Below are positions 1 to 8,064 of a stretch of 64,000 nt of DNA, piece by piece. Each line of letters opens with the position of its first letter. Position 1 is the first letter of the stretch. A program made the translations under genes and the position numbers. The DNA comes from Stenotrophomonas sp. UBA7346 (GTDB taxonomy: Bacteria; Pseudomonadota; Gammaproteobacteria; Xanthomonadales; Xanthomonadaceae). Where the stretch lies: assembly GCA_002471015.1 (NCBI GenBank), contig DKPB01000055.1, positions 67,061-131,060 on the forward strand, read 5' to 3'. The notes below the pieces were generated by a model that saw nothing but the letters and a program-made list of their open reading frames with translations, was not told the DNA's origin and ran no database searches.

Positions 1-2
1 GG

Positions 3-47
3 CTGACCGACGTGACGAGTACAGTGCTGGAGCGGCTGGCAACGTAG
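3..47 (+). CDS. Possible C-terminal end of a gene entering from the left edge
   Basis: Reading the plus strand from base 3 gives LTDVTSTVLERLAT and then TAG. The codons end mostly in G or C, as in the real genes here, so this may be the last 14 codons of a gene converging on the metal operon. The fragment is too short to identify and could be chance. Confidence 0.2.
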   Translation: MTDVTSTVLERLAT

Positions 48-87
48 GGTAGCTTCGTGGCAACGATCTGTACGGGCTTTGCAGCGG

Positions 88-366
88 TCACAATTTCTTC
101 AAGGGCGCCGCCGTGGGTGGCGGCGGCACTGGCCCAGGGTCGTTGAAGGAAAGCACTGCCCGCTCGATGCCGAATTGATCGAAAAGTACCCGGGCGATCA
201 CAGCGTGGACCACGTCAAGGTCCACCGAGGGGGCAGCGACAGTGATGGTGGCCGCAATCGCGCGTCCAGGTGCCAGGCCTGGGACGAGCCGCAGGCCGTC
301 TACCGCTTTCACGTCCGGGTCCGTGAACATCGCTGCCCGGACCTCTTCCAAATTGATCTCGTTCAT
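88..366 (-). CDS. 92-residue protein resembling a detached CDF C-terminal metal-binding domain
   Basis: This is the last gene of the metal operon. Its ATG overlaps the czcA stop as ATGA, so it is probably translationally coupled. The sequence has no membrane segment or signal peptide. Residues 4-75 run helix (NLEEVRAAM), strand (AVDGLRLVP), strand (AIAATITVA), helix (DVVHAVIARVLFDQFGIERA), strand (AVLSFND). That is the order of the cytoplasmic dimerisation domain at the C-terminus of CDF zinc/cadmium exporters. The tail is proline-rich and ends APLKKL. The CDF gene at the head of this operon lacks exactly this domain, which makes a separate regulatory or metal-binding subunit attractive. The domain assignment is an inference from pattern, not a search result. 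Confidence 0.6.
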   Translation of the reverse strand: MNEINLEEVRAAMFTDPDVKAVDGLRLVPGLAPGRAIAATITVAAPSVDLDVVHAVIARVLFDQFGIERAVLSFNDPGPVPPPPTAAPLKKL

Positions 367-3300
367 GAGGTTGAGGGATCTTGGATAGCGCCATCGCCAC
401 GACTGCCGCGGTCGCGATGTAGCCAGCGGTACAGCACCGGCAGGACCAACAGCGTCAGCGCGGTCGAGGACACGATACCGCCGATTACGACCGTGGCCAG
501 CGGCCGCTGTACTTCAGAACCAGCGCCTACGTTCAAAGCCATCGGCAGGAAACCAAGGGAAGCCACCAGGGCAGTCATCAAGACCGGTCGTAGTCGCCCC
601 AGGGCGCCATCCCGGACAGCATCTTCGAGGGCGTCGCCTTGCTCACGCAGTCGGCGGATGAAGGCAATCATGACCAAGCCATTGAGTACTGCCACGCCCG
701 AAAGCGCAATGAAGCCTACGCCCGCAGAGATTGACAGCGGAATTCCGCGTAGAGCCAAGGCGATTACGCCACCAGTCAATGCCAAGGGAACGCCACTGAA
801 CACGATGGCGGCATCCTTGGCCGAGCCGAAGGCCATGAACAGCAGGGCGAAGATCAGCGCCAATGTGACCGGGACAACTACCGCCAAGCGCTGGCTGGCC
901 GAGATCAGCTGCTCGAACGTGCCGCCATAATCGATCCAGTACCCCTCTGGAAGAGGTACATCCTGGCCGATGCGGGTACGCAGATCGCCAACGAATCCGC
1001 CAAGATCACGCTCACGCACGTTGGCGGTGATCACCACTCGACGCTTGCCGTTCTCACGATTGATCTGGTTGGGCCCGCGCTCTACCTGTATCTTCGCCAC
1101 TTCTCGTAGTGGAACAGTGCGAGGCCCACCGTTGGCACCAGCGGCTACACGGCTGGACTCATCGATACTGGTGCTCTCCGGCAGTGGAATGGGCAGGTCC
1201 GCAAGCACAGCCGGGTCTTGCCGCAGCGATTCGGGCAAACGCACCACCAGGTCGAATCGGCGGTCGCCCTCGATCAGCTGGCCAGCGACGCTACCGCCGA
1301 TGGCGGTTGCCACCGTGTCCTGCACGTCACCCGGATTCAATCCATACCGCGCCAATGCCGCTGGATCTGGCGTGATGGTGAGCAGTGGTAGGCCAGTAAC
1401 CTGCTCGGCCTTGACGTCTTCGGCGCCGGGGACCCCGCGCAGGACGCGCTCGACCCGGCTGGCCAGGCGGGTCAGCTGGTCAAGATTGTCGCCGTAGACC
1501 TTGACCGCAACGTCCGAGCGAACGCCGGAGATCAATTCGTTGGTGCGCATCTGGATGGGCTGAGTGAACTCGTAGTTGCTACCCGGGATCTCCTTGGCCG
1601 CCGCCTCCAGCTCTTCCACCAGCTCGGCCTTGGGTTTGCGCGGGTCGGGCCATTGGTCGCGGGGCTTGAGCATCAGAAAGGTATCGGCCATGGAGGGGGG
1701 CATCGGGTCGGTGGCCACTTCGGCGGTGCCGATCTTGGAGAAGATGTTGGCCACCTCCGGGAACTGGGCCAAGCGCTTCTCCAGCGTTTCCTGCATGGCC
1801 ACCGACTGCTCCAGACTGGTGCCGGGGATACGCATGGGCTGCAAGGTGATGTCGCCTTCATCCAAGCTCGGCACGAACTCCGAGCCCAAGCGGGTGGCCA
1901 GCACGCCACACCCCACCACCAGCACGGCCGCGCCTGTCAGCACTACGACACGCCGCCGCAGCGCCCACTCCAGCAGCGGCGTGTAGCGGGCACGTGACCA
2001 GCGCATCAAGCGGTTGTCGTGCTCGGCCACACGGCCGCGCAGGAAGGTGGCAATTGCCGCCGGTACGAAGGTCAGCGACAGCACCATCGCACCGGTCAGG
2101 GCCAAGACCACCGTGATCGCCATCGGGTGGAACATTTTTCCTTCCACCCCGGACAGCGCGAAGATCGGCAGGTAGACCGCCGCGATGATGCCTAGACCAA
2201 ACAGACTGGGGCGAATCACCTCAGCCGTGGCCGAGGCGGTCAGATCAAAGCGCTCTTCGTCGTTGAGCTGGCGGTCCAGTGCGTGTTGCGCCTCCCCAAA
2301 CCGGCGCAGACAGTTCTCGATGATGATCACCGCCCCATCCACGATCAGGCCAAAGTCCAGGGCGCCCAAGCTCATCAGGTTACCCGACACGCCGCCACGC
2401 ACCATGCCGATAATGGTGAACAGCATTGCCAACGGGATCACTGCCGCGGTGATCAACGAAGCGCGCACATTGCCCAGCAGCAGGAACAGCACCACCACCA
2501 CCAGCAGCGCGCCTTCGATCAGGTTCTTGGACACCGTGCCAATGGTGCGATCCACCAGCGCGGTGCGGTCATAGACGGCCTTTGCATGCACGCCAGCGGG
2601 CAAGCTGGCGTTGGCGGCGTCCAGCTTGGCCGAGGCTGCCTGGGAGACTTCCCGGCTGTTTGCGCCGAACAGCATGAAGGCGGTACCGACCACGACCTCA
2701 TGGCCATTCTGGGTCGCCGCACCCGTGCGCAGTTCCTTGCCTTCGCCTACGCTAGCGACGTCGCGGACGCGAATGGGCACGCCATCGCGCCGGTCCAGCA
2801 CGATGTTCCCAATCGCGTCCAGATTGGCCAGCTGGCCGGGCACGCGCACCAGAAATTGCTGGCCGTTGCGCTCGATGTAGCCGGCACCGATGTTCTGGTT
2901 GTTGCGCACTACCGCTGCGACCACGTCGTTCAACGTAAAGCCGAGTGCTACCAACTGAGCTGGATCCGGAGTGATGTGGATCTGCCGCTCAAAGCCGCCG
3001 ATAGTGTTGACCTCGGTGACGCCAGGCGTGGTACGCAGCTGCGGCCGGATCACCCAGTCCTGCAGGGTGCGCAGATCCGTGGCGGTATACGGGGTGCCGT
3101 CGGGCTTGCGGGCGTTGGGCTCAGCCTCCACGGTGTACATGAAGATCTCGCCCAGGCCGGTAGAGATGGGACCCATCTCTGGGTCCAACCCTTCGGGCAG
3201 CTGAGATGCGATCTGCTGTAGCCTTTCGGCGACCTGCTGGCGGGCAAAGTACAGGTCGGTGCCGTCTTTGAAGACGACAGTGACCTGGGAGAGTCCGTAG

Positions 3301-3572
3301 CGCGACAGCGAGCGGCTGTAGTCCAGCTTTGGTAGCCCGGCCATGGCCGTTTCAATGGCGAAGGTCACTCGCTGCTCGGCCTCCAGCGGCGAGTAACCCG
3401 GGGCCTGGGTGTTGATCTGGACCTGGACGTTGGTGATGTCGGGCGTGGCGTCAATGGACAGGTGACGGTAGCTCCACACGCCCAGCGCGACTAGCGCAGC
3501 GGTGAGCACCAGCGTCAGCCAGCGGTGGCGGATGGACAGACCAATGAGGCGTTCGAGCATGGCGGGCCTCAT
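363..3572 (-). CDS. czcA: CzcA-type heavy-metal efflux RND pump, inner-membrane subunit
   Basis: Proton-driven exporter of divalent metals (Co/Zn/Cd class) forming a tripartite complex with CzcB and CzcC. The product is 1069 residues, the usual length. It opens with an RND N-terminal helix (RHRWLTLVLTAALVALGVW), followed by the first periplasmic domain, then transmembrane segments. The HME-RND signature DFGLIVDGAVIIIEN starts at D406, with the second acidic residue at D412; two Asp in TM4 are the family's proton and metal relay. A second periplasmic domain and a second TM bundle follow. The start at 3572 is chosen because it overlaps the czcB stop as ATGA. An alternative ATG lies 12 bases downstream (MLERLIGL). 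The stop overlaps the next gene in the same way. Confidence 0.95.
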   Translation of the reverse strand: MRPAMLERLIGLSIRHRWLTLVLTAALVALGVWSYRHLSIDATPDITNVQVQINTQAPGYSPLEAEQRVTFAIETAMAGLPKLDYSRSLSRYGLSQVTVVFKDGTDLYFARQQVAERLQQIASQLPEGLDPEMGPISTGLGEIFMYTVEAEPNARKPDGTPYTATDLRTLQDWVIRPQLRTTPGVTEVNTIGGFERQIHITPDPAQLVALGFTLNDVVAAVVRNNQNIGAGYIERNGQQFLVRVPGQLANLDAIGNIVLDRRDGVPIRVRDVASVGEGKELRTGAATQNGHEVVVGTAFMLFGANSREVSQAASAKLDAANASLPAGVHAKAVYDRTALVDRTIGTVSKNLIEGALLVVVVLFLLLGNVRASLITAAVIPLAMLFTIIGMVRGGVSGNLMSLGALDFGLIVDGAVIIIENCLRRFGEAQHALDRQLNDEERFDLTASATAEVIRPSLFGLGIIAAVYLPIFALSGVEGKMFHPMAITVVLALTGAMVLSLTFVPAAIATFLRGRVAEHDNRLMRWSRARYTPLLEWALRRRVVVLTGAAVLVVGCGVLATRLGSEFVPSLDEGDITLQPMRIPGTSLEQSVAMQETLEKRLAQFPEVANIFSKIGTAEVATDPMPPSMADTFLMLKPRDQWPDPRKPKAELVEELEAAAKEIPGSNYEFTQPIQMRTNELISGVRSDVAVKVYGDNLDQLTRLASRVERVLRGVPGAEDVKAEQVTGLPLLTITPDPAALARYGLNPGDVQDTVATAIGGSVAGQLIEGDRRFDLVVRLPESLRQDPAVLADLPIPLPESTSIDESSRVAAGANGGPRTVPLREVAKIQVERGPNQINRENGKRRVVITANVRERDLGGFVGDLRTRIGQDVPLPEGYWIDYGGTFEQLISASQRLAVVVPVTLALIFALLFMAFGSAKDAAIVFSGVPLALTGGVIALALRGIPLSISAGVGFIALSGVAVLNGLVMIAFIRRLREQGDALEDAVRDGALGRLRPVLMTALVASLGFLPMALNVGAGSEVQRPLATVVIGGIVSSTALTLLVLPVLYRWLHRDRGSRGDGAIQDPSTS

Positions 3573-4516
3573 TCCTCTTCCACAGTGGATTTTTCGATGT
3601 CGGCCTTGATCAGAAAGCTTTGGGCCACCACCACTCGTTCACCCGCCTTGAGCCCTTCCAGCACTTCGGCGCGTTCGGCGTCACGGCGCCCCAGCTTGAT
3701 CGGCCGGGTGTGGTACGTCTCGCCCTGCTGCACGTAGACAACGTCCTGGTCCTGTGCGGTCTGCAGGGCGGTGATCGGAACCACCAGCGACGCCGATTGG
3801 CGATCCACGGTGACCCGCGCCTTGACCGCTGAACCCGGCCGCCACAGCCCATCGGTGTTAGCCACGGTGGCGCGGGCAATAGTGCTTTGGCTGGCAGTAG
3901 CGGTGCCGGGCAGGACGCGCTCCAATGTGGTCTGCGCCGTGACGCCATCGCTCAAGCGGGTGACCGTCACTGGCACGCCGGCACCGATGTGCTGGGCGTC
4001 GGCGCCGAAGATGTGCAGGTCCACCCACAGCGTGGACAGGTCGGCTACCTCGAACAGCGGGGCGCCCTCAGGCGCCGACATGCCCACGGCGGCCGTACGC
4101 GCCATGACCACGCCATTGATCGGCGCGGTAACGGTGTAGGTGGTCAGGCTGAGGTTGCTCTCCACTGTCGCGAGCACCTGGCCGGTGCGTACCTGGTCAC
4201 CCACGCCCACTCGCACGGAACGGACCGGTCCGGGGAAGCGTGCAGTGACCTGCGCGATGCGCCCATCGATTGGGGTCAACAGCCCTTGCACCTCATGCTC
4301 ATCGGCAATCTCACCGGGTCCAGCCGGCGCGACTTGGATTCCCGCCGCCTGCGCAGCTTTGGCCGCGATCTCGGTTTCCAGCGGCGCTTCCTCGTGCTCG
4401 CCGTGCTCTTCGCCCTCAGCGGCTTGGCCTCCTTCGGATGCTTCGTTGGGGGTCGACGCGTTGCAGGCCGCCAGCATCAGGGCCATGCCCAGTGCAGTCC
4501 AGGAAAAGCGGTTCAT
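3569..4516 (-). CDS. czcB: CzcB-type periplasmic adaptor, predicted lipoprotein
   Basis: Membrane-fusion (HlyD/RND adaptor) subunit linking CzcA to CzcC. The product is 315 residues. The start at 4516 overlaps the czcC stop as ATGA and is followed by a lipoprotein signal (MALMLAACN, lipobox Cys near residue 18), so the adaptor is probably lipid-anchored. Just after the signal is an acidic, His-rich stretch (EGEEHGEHEEAP), a plausible metal-sensing tail as seen in related CzcB/SilB proteins. The lipoyl/barrel-sandwich region (VTAPINGVVMARTAAVGM) and the beta-barrel/membrane-proximal domains (LWRPGSAVKARVTVD; VLEGLKAGERVV) follow in normal order. A much longer upstream reading frame exists but would bury the signal peptide. 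Confidence 0.92.
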   Translation of the reverse strand: MNRFSWTALGMALMLAACNASTPNEASEGGQAAEGEEHGEHEEAPLETEIAAKAAQAAGIQVAPAGPGEIADEHEVQGLLTPIDGRIAQVTARFPGPVRSVRVGVGDQVRTGQVLATVESNLSLTTYTVTAPINGVVMARTAAVGMSAPEGAPLFEVADLSTLWVDLHIFGADAQHIGAGVPVTVTRLSDGVTAQTTLERVLPGTATASQSTIARATVANTDGLWRPGSAVKARVTVDRQSASLVVPITALQTAQDQDVVYVQQGETYHTRPIKLGRRDAERAEVLEGLKAGERVVVAQSFLIKADIEKSTVEEE

Positions 4517-5790
4517 GGGGTCTCTCCAGTGGAAGCGGCAGCCGGCGGCGCGACAAGCGCCTGGCCGGTCAGTCGTTGAATTTCGATCAGGGCGCGCTGC
4601 GCATCCAAGGCGACGTCCAGCTGTTGCTGGGCCATGGCGGTGCGTTCGGACTGCAACTGTGCCCATTCCAGGTAACTGATCGCCCCAGCACGATAGGCAC
4701 GCTCAGCGGCCTGCTCGGCTCGAGCCAGCTTCGGCAACACGTCGTCGTGCAGGCGCGCCACCTCGGCCTGTGCCACGGTGTAGCGGCCATGGGCTTCGAC
4801 CAGCGTGGAGTACAGCGACAGGCCCTTGGCCTCGCGCTCGATCGTCAGGACCTGCAGCTCGGCTTCGCCGGCTCGAATCTCTGGCTGTGCGCGGCTGCGG
4901 CTGCCCAGCGGCATGGATAAGCTGGCGACCAGCGCGGTGTCATCGGTCTCCTGTAGTCGGCGCACTCCGAGCTGCCAGGACAGGTCCGGTGAGACCGCTG
5001 AACGCGCCAGCTGCAGTCGTGCCTGCGCGATCCGGCGGGCGTCGGCAAACTGCGCCAATTCCGGAGTCCGTTCCAACTCATCGGCCAGCGTCTGCATGGA
5101 GGCGATCGCCGGCAGGGCCATCGGATCGGCCGGGACCACTTCGAAGGTGGGAGTACGTTCGCCCCACAAAGCAGCCAGATGCTGACGAGCAGCGAGTCGC
5201 TGTTGCTCGGCCCGATCACGCGTCAGCTCGGCCCGCGCAAGCGCTGCCTCCGCGGTGAGCAGCACCGACTCGGGTGAAGCGCCGGCCTGCAGGCGCTGCC
5301 TGGCGACGGCCACAGTTCGCTGGCGCTGGCTAACATCGATGTCCGCTAGGTTGCGTTGCCGGTCGGCACCAACGACAGCCAAGTAGCGCTGCGCCGTCTC
5401 GGCTAGCAAGTCCAGGCGCCCGGTCTCGCGCTGCACGGCCAACGCATCAATCCGGCTTTGTGCCAAGGTACGGCGGGCGTCGAGCTTGCCGCCGCGCTCC
5501 AGCACCGAACTCAGGCTCAAGGTCAACTCGGCGCTGTCCAAGCCACCGGCCGCGCCGGTGCCCAGCGCGTTTTCGACCTCGGCACCGAGCGTCCACGGTG
5601 GGCGCTGTACCGCCTTATCTCGCTCGGCAGCGAGGACAGTGGCTCGCGCATCGACCAGACGCAGTTCGGGGTGGGTTTGGGCTACGCGTGCGAAGGCATC
5701 GTCCAAGGTCATCAATTCGGCCGCCGCAGCAGGCATCGCTGCTGTACCCGTTAACAGCAACGCGGCCAAGGCCGCCCATCGCATAGACAT
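4513..5790 (-). CDS. czcC: CzcC-type outer-membrane channel of the metal efflux pump
   Basis: TolC-superfamily outer-membrane factor completing the CzcCBA tripartite exporter. The product is 425 residues with a cleavable signal peptide (MSMRWAALAALLLTGTAAMPAAAAE). It has two repeated alpha-helical halves rich in Ala, Gln and Arg, as in this family. GGAG lies about 8 bases upstream of the ATG. It is the first of three ATGA-linked czc genes. The upstream gap to the preceding small ORF is 54 bases with no obvious terminator, so it may be co-transcribed from the MerR-controlled promoter at 6.7 kb. An additional promoter in 5791-5844 cannot be excluded. Confidence 0.92.
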   Translation of the reverse strand: MSMRWAALAALLLTGTAAMPAAAAELMTLDDAFARVAQTHPELRLVDARATVLAAERDKAVQRPPWTLGAEVENALGTGAAGGLDSAELTLSLSSVLERGGKLDARRTLAQSRIDALAVQRETGRLDLLAETAQRYLAVVGADRQRNLADIDVSQRQRTVAVARQRLQAGASPESVLLTAEAALARAELTRDRAEQQRLAARQHLAALWGERTPTFEVVPADPMALPAIASMQTLADELERTPELAQFADARRIAQARLQLARSAVSPDLSWQLGVRRLQETDDTALVASLSMPLGSRSRAQPEIRAGEAELQVLTIEREAKGLSLYSTLVEAHGRYTVAQAEVARLHDDVLPKLARAEQAAERAYRAGAISYLEWAQLQSERTAMAQQQLDVALDAQRALIEIQRLTGQALVAPPAAASTGETP

Positions 5791-5844
5791 GGAAGTACTC
5801 CGAGGGTTCTTGAGATCACACGGATCGGCCTGCGCCTACATGCG

Positions 5845-5997
5845 TCATCCGGCAATTGCCGGTCGAAAGGGCGCGACCTGATGCTCATACGAATCCGCAC
5901 GCGTTTCGGTCTCGATTGGAGGCAAAGACCGGCCGACAGCCAATTGCGCCAGCGGCAACCAGCGCAGGGAAAATCCCAGCTGTCCGCCCGCGGTCAT
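5845..5997 (-). CDS. Possible 50-residue protein coupled to the CDF gene
   Basis: An ATG overlapping the stop of the CDF gene (ATGA at 5994-5997) opens a 50-codon frame: MTAGGQLGFSLRWLPLAQLAV, then a Pro/Glu/Arg-rich tail ending AFRPAIAG-like (…APFRPAIAG). There is a weak hydrophobic stretch at residues 8-21. It sits where czc operons often carry a small czcI-like gene, but it lacks the His/Cys pattern I would expect there. Every other junction in this operon uses the same ATGA overlap, which is the main support. It may still be a chance open frame. Confidence 0.4.
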   Translation of the reverse strand: MTAGGQLGFSLRWLPLAQLAVGRSLPPIETETRADSYEHQVAPFRPAIAG

Positions 5998-6611
5998 GCA
6001 GGGGTCTTGCGCGCGTCTGCGCGTGCCCGCCGCGCGTCGCCCAATATTTCAAAGGCTTCCTTCATCACGTAGAGGCCGATAAGGGCACCGATTACGAAAT
6101 CCGGATATGGACTGGCCAGCCACCACACCAGTAGGCCCGCCAGGATCACGCCCACGTTGGCTACCACATCGGCTCGGGTGAAAAGCCACGTTGCCCGCAG
6201 ATGTACTTCGCCAGCCTTCAGTGGCGCCAACATGCGTAGGACCGCCAGATTGACCACTAGCGACAATAGGGCCGTACCGATCATCCACCCGCTTACCGGT
6301 TCAGCCCCGTGGAGTACGCGGCGGCCGACCTCGACCAGCACTCCAACGCCCAGAATCAGCAGCACGCTACCGCTGACCCAAGCAGCGTTGGCCTTGAAGC
6401 GCGCCGTCCGACCGATAGCGACCAACCCAATGGCGTAGGCCGTGGCGTCGGAGAGCATGTCCAGTGCGTCGGCAAGCAAGCCCGTGGAATGGGCGATCCA
6501 GCCGGCGATGCCGCCAATCACAGCCATTGCAGCGTTCAGGGCCAGAGCGATCCACAGCACGCGCCGTTCCTGCGCGTTCTTTGCCTCGTGGTGGCAGCCA
6601 CAATCACTCAT
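5994..6611 (-). CDS. Short cation diffusion facilitator (CDF) metal exporter
   Basis: Inner-membrane secondary exporter of divalent cations. The start is taken at 6611 (MSDCGCHHEA), with GGAGAAG about 6 bases upstream, giving 205 residues. The N-terminus has a Cys/His cluster (CGCHH). About six hydrophobic segments follow. The TM2 metal motif reads DALDMLSD (D-x3-D rather than the common H-x3-D). TM5 reads FTRADVVANVGVI, where the usual His is replaced. The product stops right after TM6 (MKEAFEILGDARRARADARKTPA) and therefore lacks the cytoplasmic C-terminal domain. It leads the metal operon and is divergent from a MerR regulator. Similar shortened CDFs with DxxxD motifs are known beside metal regulators. 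Confidence 0.88.
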   Translation of the reverse strand: MSDCGCHHEAKNAQERRVLWIALALNAAMAVIGGIAGWIAHSTGLLADALDMLSDATAYAIGLVAIGRTARFKANAAWVSGSVLLILGVGVLVEVGRRVLHGAEPVSGWMIGTALLSLVVNLAVLRMLAPLKAGEVHLRATWLFTRADVVANVGVILAGLLVWWLASPYPDFVIGALIGLYVMKEAFEILGDARRARADARKTPA

Positions 6612-6672
6612 CGGATCTTCTCCATCGCAGGGAGCCGTGCCGGCGCGGTCCGCTGGCATGGCAGGGTCCATG

Positions 6673-6703
6673 AGGGTAAAGTCCGTAGCAACTACGGAGT
6701 CAA
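6673..6703 (-). promoter_or_regulatory. MerR-type promoter and operator for the metal operon
   Basis: On the minus strand there is a -35 TTGACT (6698-6703) and a -10 TACCCT (6673-6678), separated by 19 bp. This long spacer is the hallmark of MerR-family activated promoters. Within the spacer lies a dyad at 6680-6700 with arms AGTCCGTAG and CTACGGAGT, 3 bp apart and one mismatch. The regulator should sit on this dyad, keep RNA polymerase inactive, and unwind the promoter when metal binds. The CDF gene starts 61 bases downstream. The regulator gene itself starts at 6715, so the same site may also autoregulate it. Confidence 0.8.
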
Positions 6704-6714
6704 GCCTACTACTA

Positions 6715-7149
6715 ATGAAAATCAGTGACGCTGCCGCCGCCAGCGGGTGCCATCTGGAGACGATCCGCTATTACGAGCGTATCGGCTTGCTCCCGAGGCC
6801 GGCACGATCAGGCAATGGTTACCGGGTCTACGGAGTGCCGGACATTGAGCGCCTGCGCTTCATTGCCCGCGGTCGGGACTTGGGTTTCAGCCTGGAAGAG
6901 GTTCGTAGCCTGCTGCAGCTGGCCGGCGACGAGGGCCTGTCGTGCGTGGATGTGGATCGTCTGGCCCGCAGCCACTTGTCCGACATTCGCGCCCGGATGG
7001 CAGACTTGCAACGTATGGCCAACGAGCTGGAGCGGGTAATCGCCAGTTGTCACGGCGGACAGCGAGCTGAGTGCACCATCCTATCGACGCTGCGCCGGCC
7101 GGCTTCCGAGGACTCCTTACGCGAGGGATCGAGCAAGAGCGCTTCCTAG
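6715..7149 (+). CDS. MerR-family metal-responsive activator (CadR/PbrR-like)
   Basis: 144 residues. The start at 6715 gives the canonical MerR opening (KISDAAAASGCHLETIRYYERIGLLPRP), a winged helix-turn-helix at residues 1-70, then a long dimerisation helix. Three cysteines lie at C77 (GLSCVDV), C112 (ASCHGG) and C120 (AECTIL). That is the spacing used for Cd/Pb/Zn binding by CadR, PbrR and ZntR-type proteins. The extra CHGG loop points to the Cd/Pb branch. It is divergent from the efflux operon, with the operator between them. The metal it senses cannot be fixed from sequence alone. Confidence 0.9.
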   Translation: MKISDAAAASGCHLETIRYYERIGLLPRPARSGNGYRVYGVPDIERLRFIARGRDLGFSLEEVRSLLQLAGDEGLSCVDVDRLARSHLSDIRARMADLQRMANELERVIASCHGGQRAECTILSTLRRPASEDSLREGSSKSAS

Positions 7150-7200
7150 GCGCCCACGGTCCAAAACCTATGCCTTCCTCAGTCCGACCGGTCGACGGTG

Positions 7201-7776
7201 TCAGTTGCCTGCAGTCTGGCTGCCCGGACCTGGACTCCAGGCGCGTATGAAGTCCTCCTGCTCACGCGTCTCGATCGCACCCGTCCTGACCTGACGAACC
7301 ATGCTCATGGCCTGCTCACCAGTGGCAGCCGTGCCTGTTTCTAACAGCAACAAGCACGCTACGGTGCCAGCTCGTCCTAGCCCCCCCTTACAATGCACAA
7401 CTGCGCGGCTTCCGAGCAACAATTCATGACTGAGCGCTGGGCCCAGCTCGCTCCATGCCTTCAAGAATGAACTGTTCGGCGCTGCGCCGTCTACGATTGG
7501 AAGTCCGTACCACTTGATTCCCTGCGCCATCGCCCGCTCTGGCAGCGCGGCAATCCTAAGCTCATCGAATTCCCATGGCTCAATCAGGGAGATCAGGTAC
7601 CCAGCGCCCCACTGGCGAATCGCGCAAAGGTCCACGTCAATGTCACGGCTCCATGGCCCCGTCATCGCGGCCTTCTGAAACTTCCCTGGCGCGAAAGTTA
7701 CACCTACTGCGCCGCCACTGACTCCGACAGCGATCGTGGCGATATGCAGAGGATGTGTGTGACTAGTTCTGAACAT
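7201..7776 (-). CDS. Cysteine-dependent protein phosphatase (dual-specificity/CDKN3-like)
   Basis: 191 residues, cytosolic. The active-site loop VVHCKGGLGRAGT fits HCx5R[ST], with nucleophile C129 and phosphate-binding R135. The general acid is probably D96 in GLPIVDGAAP, upstream by the usual distance. The closest family I can name is the CDKN3-like/dual-specificity phosphatases occasionally found in bacterial accessory DNA. Substrate is unknown: phosphotyrosine, phosphoserine/threonine, lipid or nucleotide phosphate are all possible. It is divergent from the HAD-ParS-like gene at 8065, with tandem 25-bp repeats between the two, so the pair may share control. The upstream MerR gene ends 51 bases away on the other strand. 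Confidence 0.82.
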   Translation of the reverse strand: MFRTSHTHPLHIATIAVGVSGGAVGVTFAPGKFQKAAMTGPWSRDIDVDLCAIRQWGAGYLISLIEPWEFDELRIAALPERAMAQGIKWYGLPIVDGAAPNSSFLKAWSELGPALSHELLLGSRAVVHCKGGLGRAGTVACLLLLETGTAATGEQAMSMVRQVRTGAIETREQEDFIRAWSPGPGSQTAGN

Positions 7777-7936
7777 TGTCGATCCCTCATCGCGGCAACA
7801 AAGAGAGCCGCAGCGCAGCGGCGATCACCCATGGCTCCTATGCCGATCCTTGAGCTAAACATTCCAGCCGACCAAGTGGTGCCGCCCTGCCGAGCAGCAC
7901 AGCAAAGGTGATCCTTTTGTCAGTTGCAGGCAACAA

Positions 7937-8003
7937 GTACCAGTAGGCTCACGCTGCATGCGTACCAGTAGGCTCACGCTGCATGTGCACCAGTAGGCTC
8001 ACG
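7937..8003. repeat. Tandem 25-bp direct repeats in the divergent control region
   Basis: Two complete units and a partial third begin at 7937, 7962 and 7987. The shared core is ACCAGTAGGCTCACG; units 1 and 2 continue CTGCATG. They lie 62 bases upstream of the HAD-ParS-like gene and 160 bases upstream of the phosphatase. The near-identical 25-bp period resembles iterons or stacked operators. The rest of 7777-8064 shows no gene. Confidence 0.85.
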
Positions 8004-8064
8004 TGTTGGACAGCGAGAGTGTCCAGGAGCAAGGTGTACACACGCTCCTCGCTAGAGACAACAC

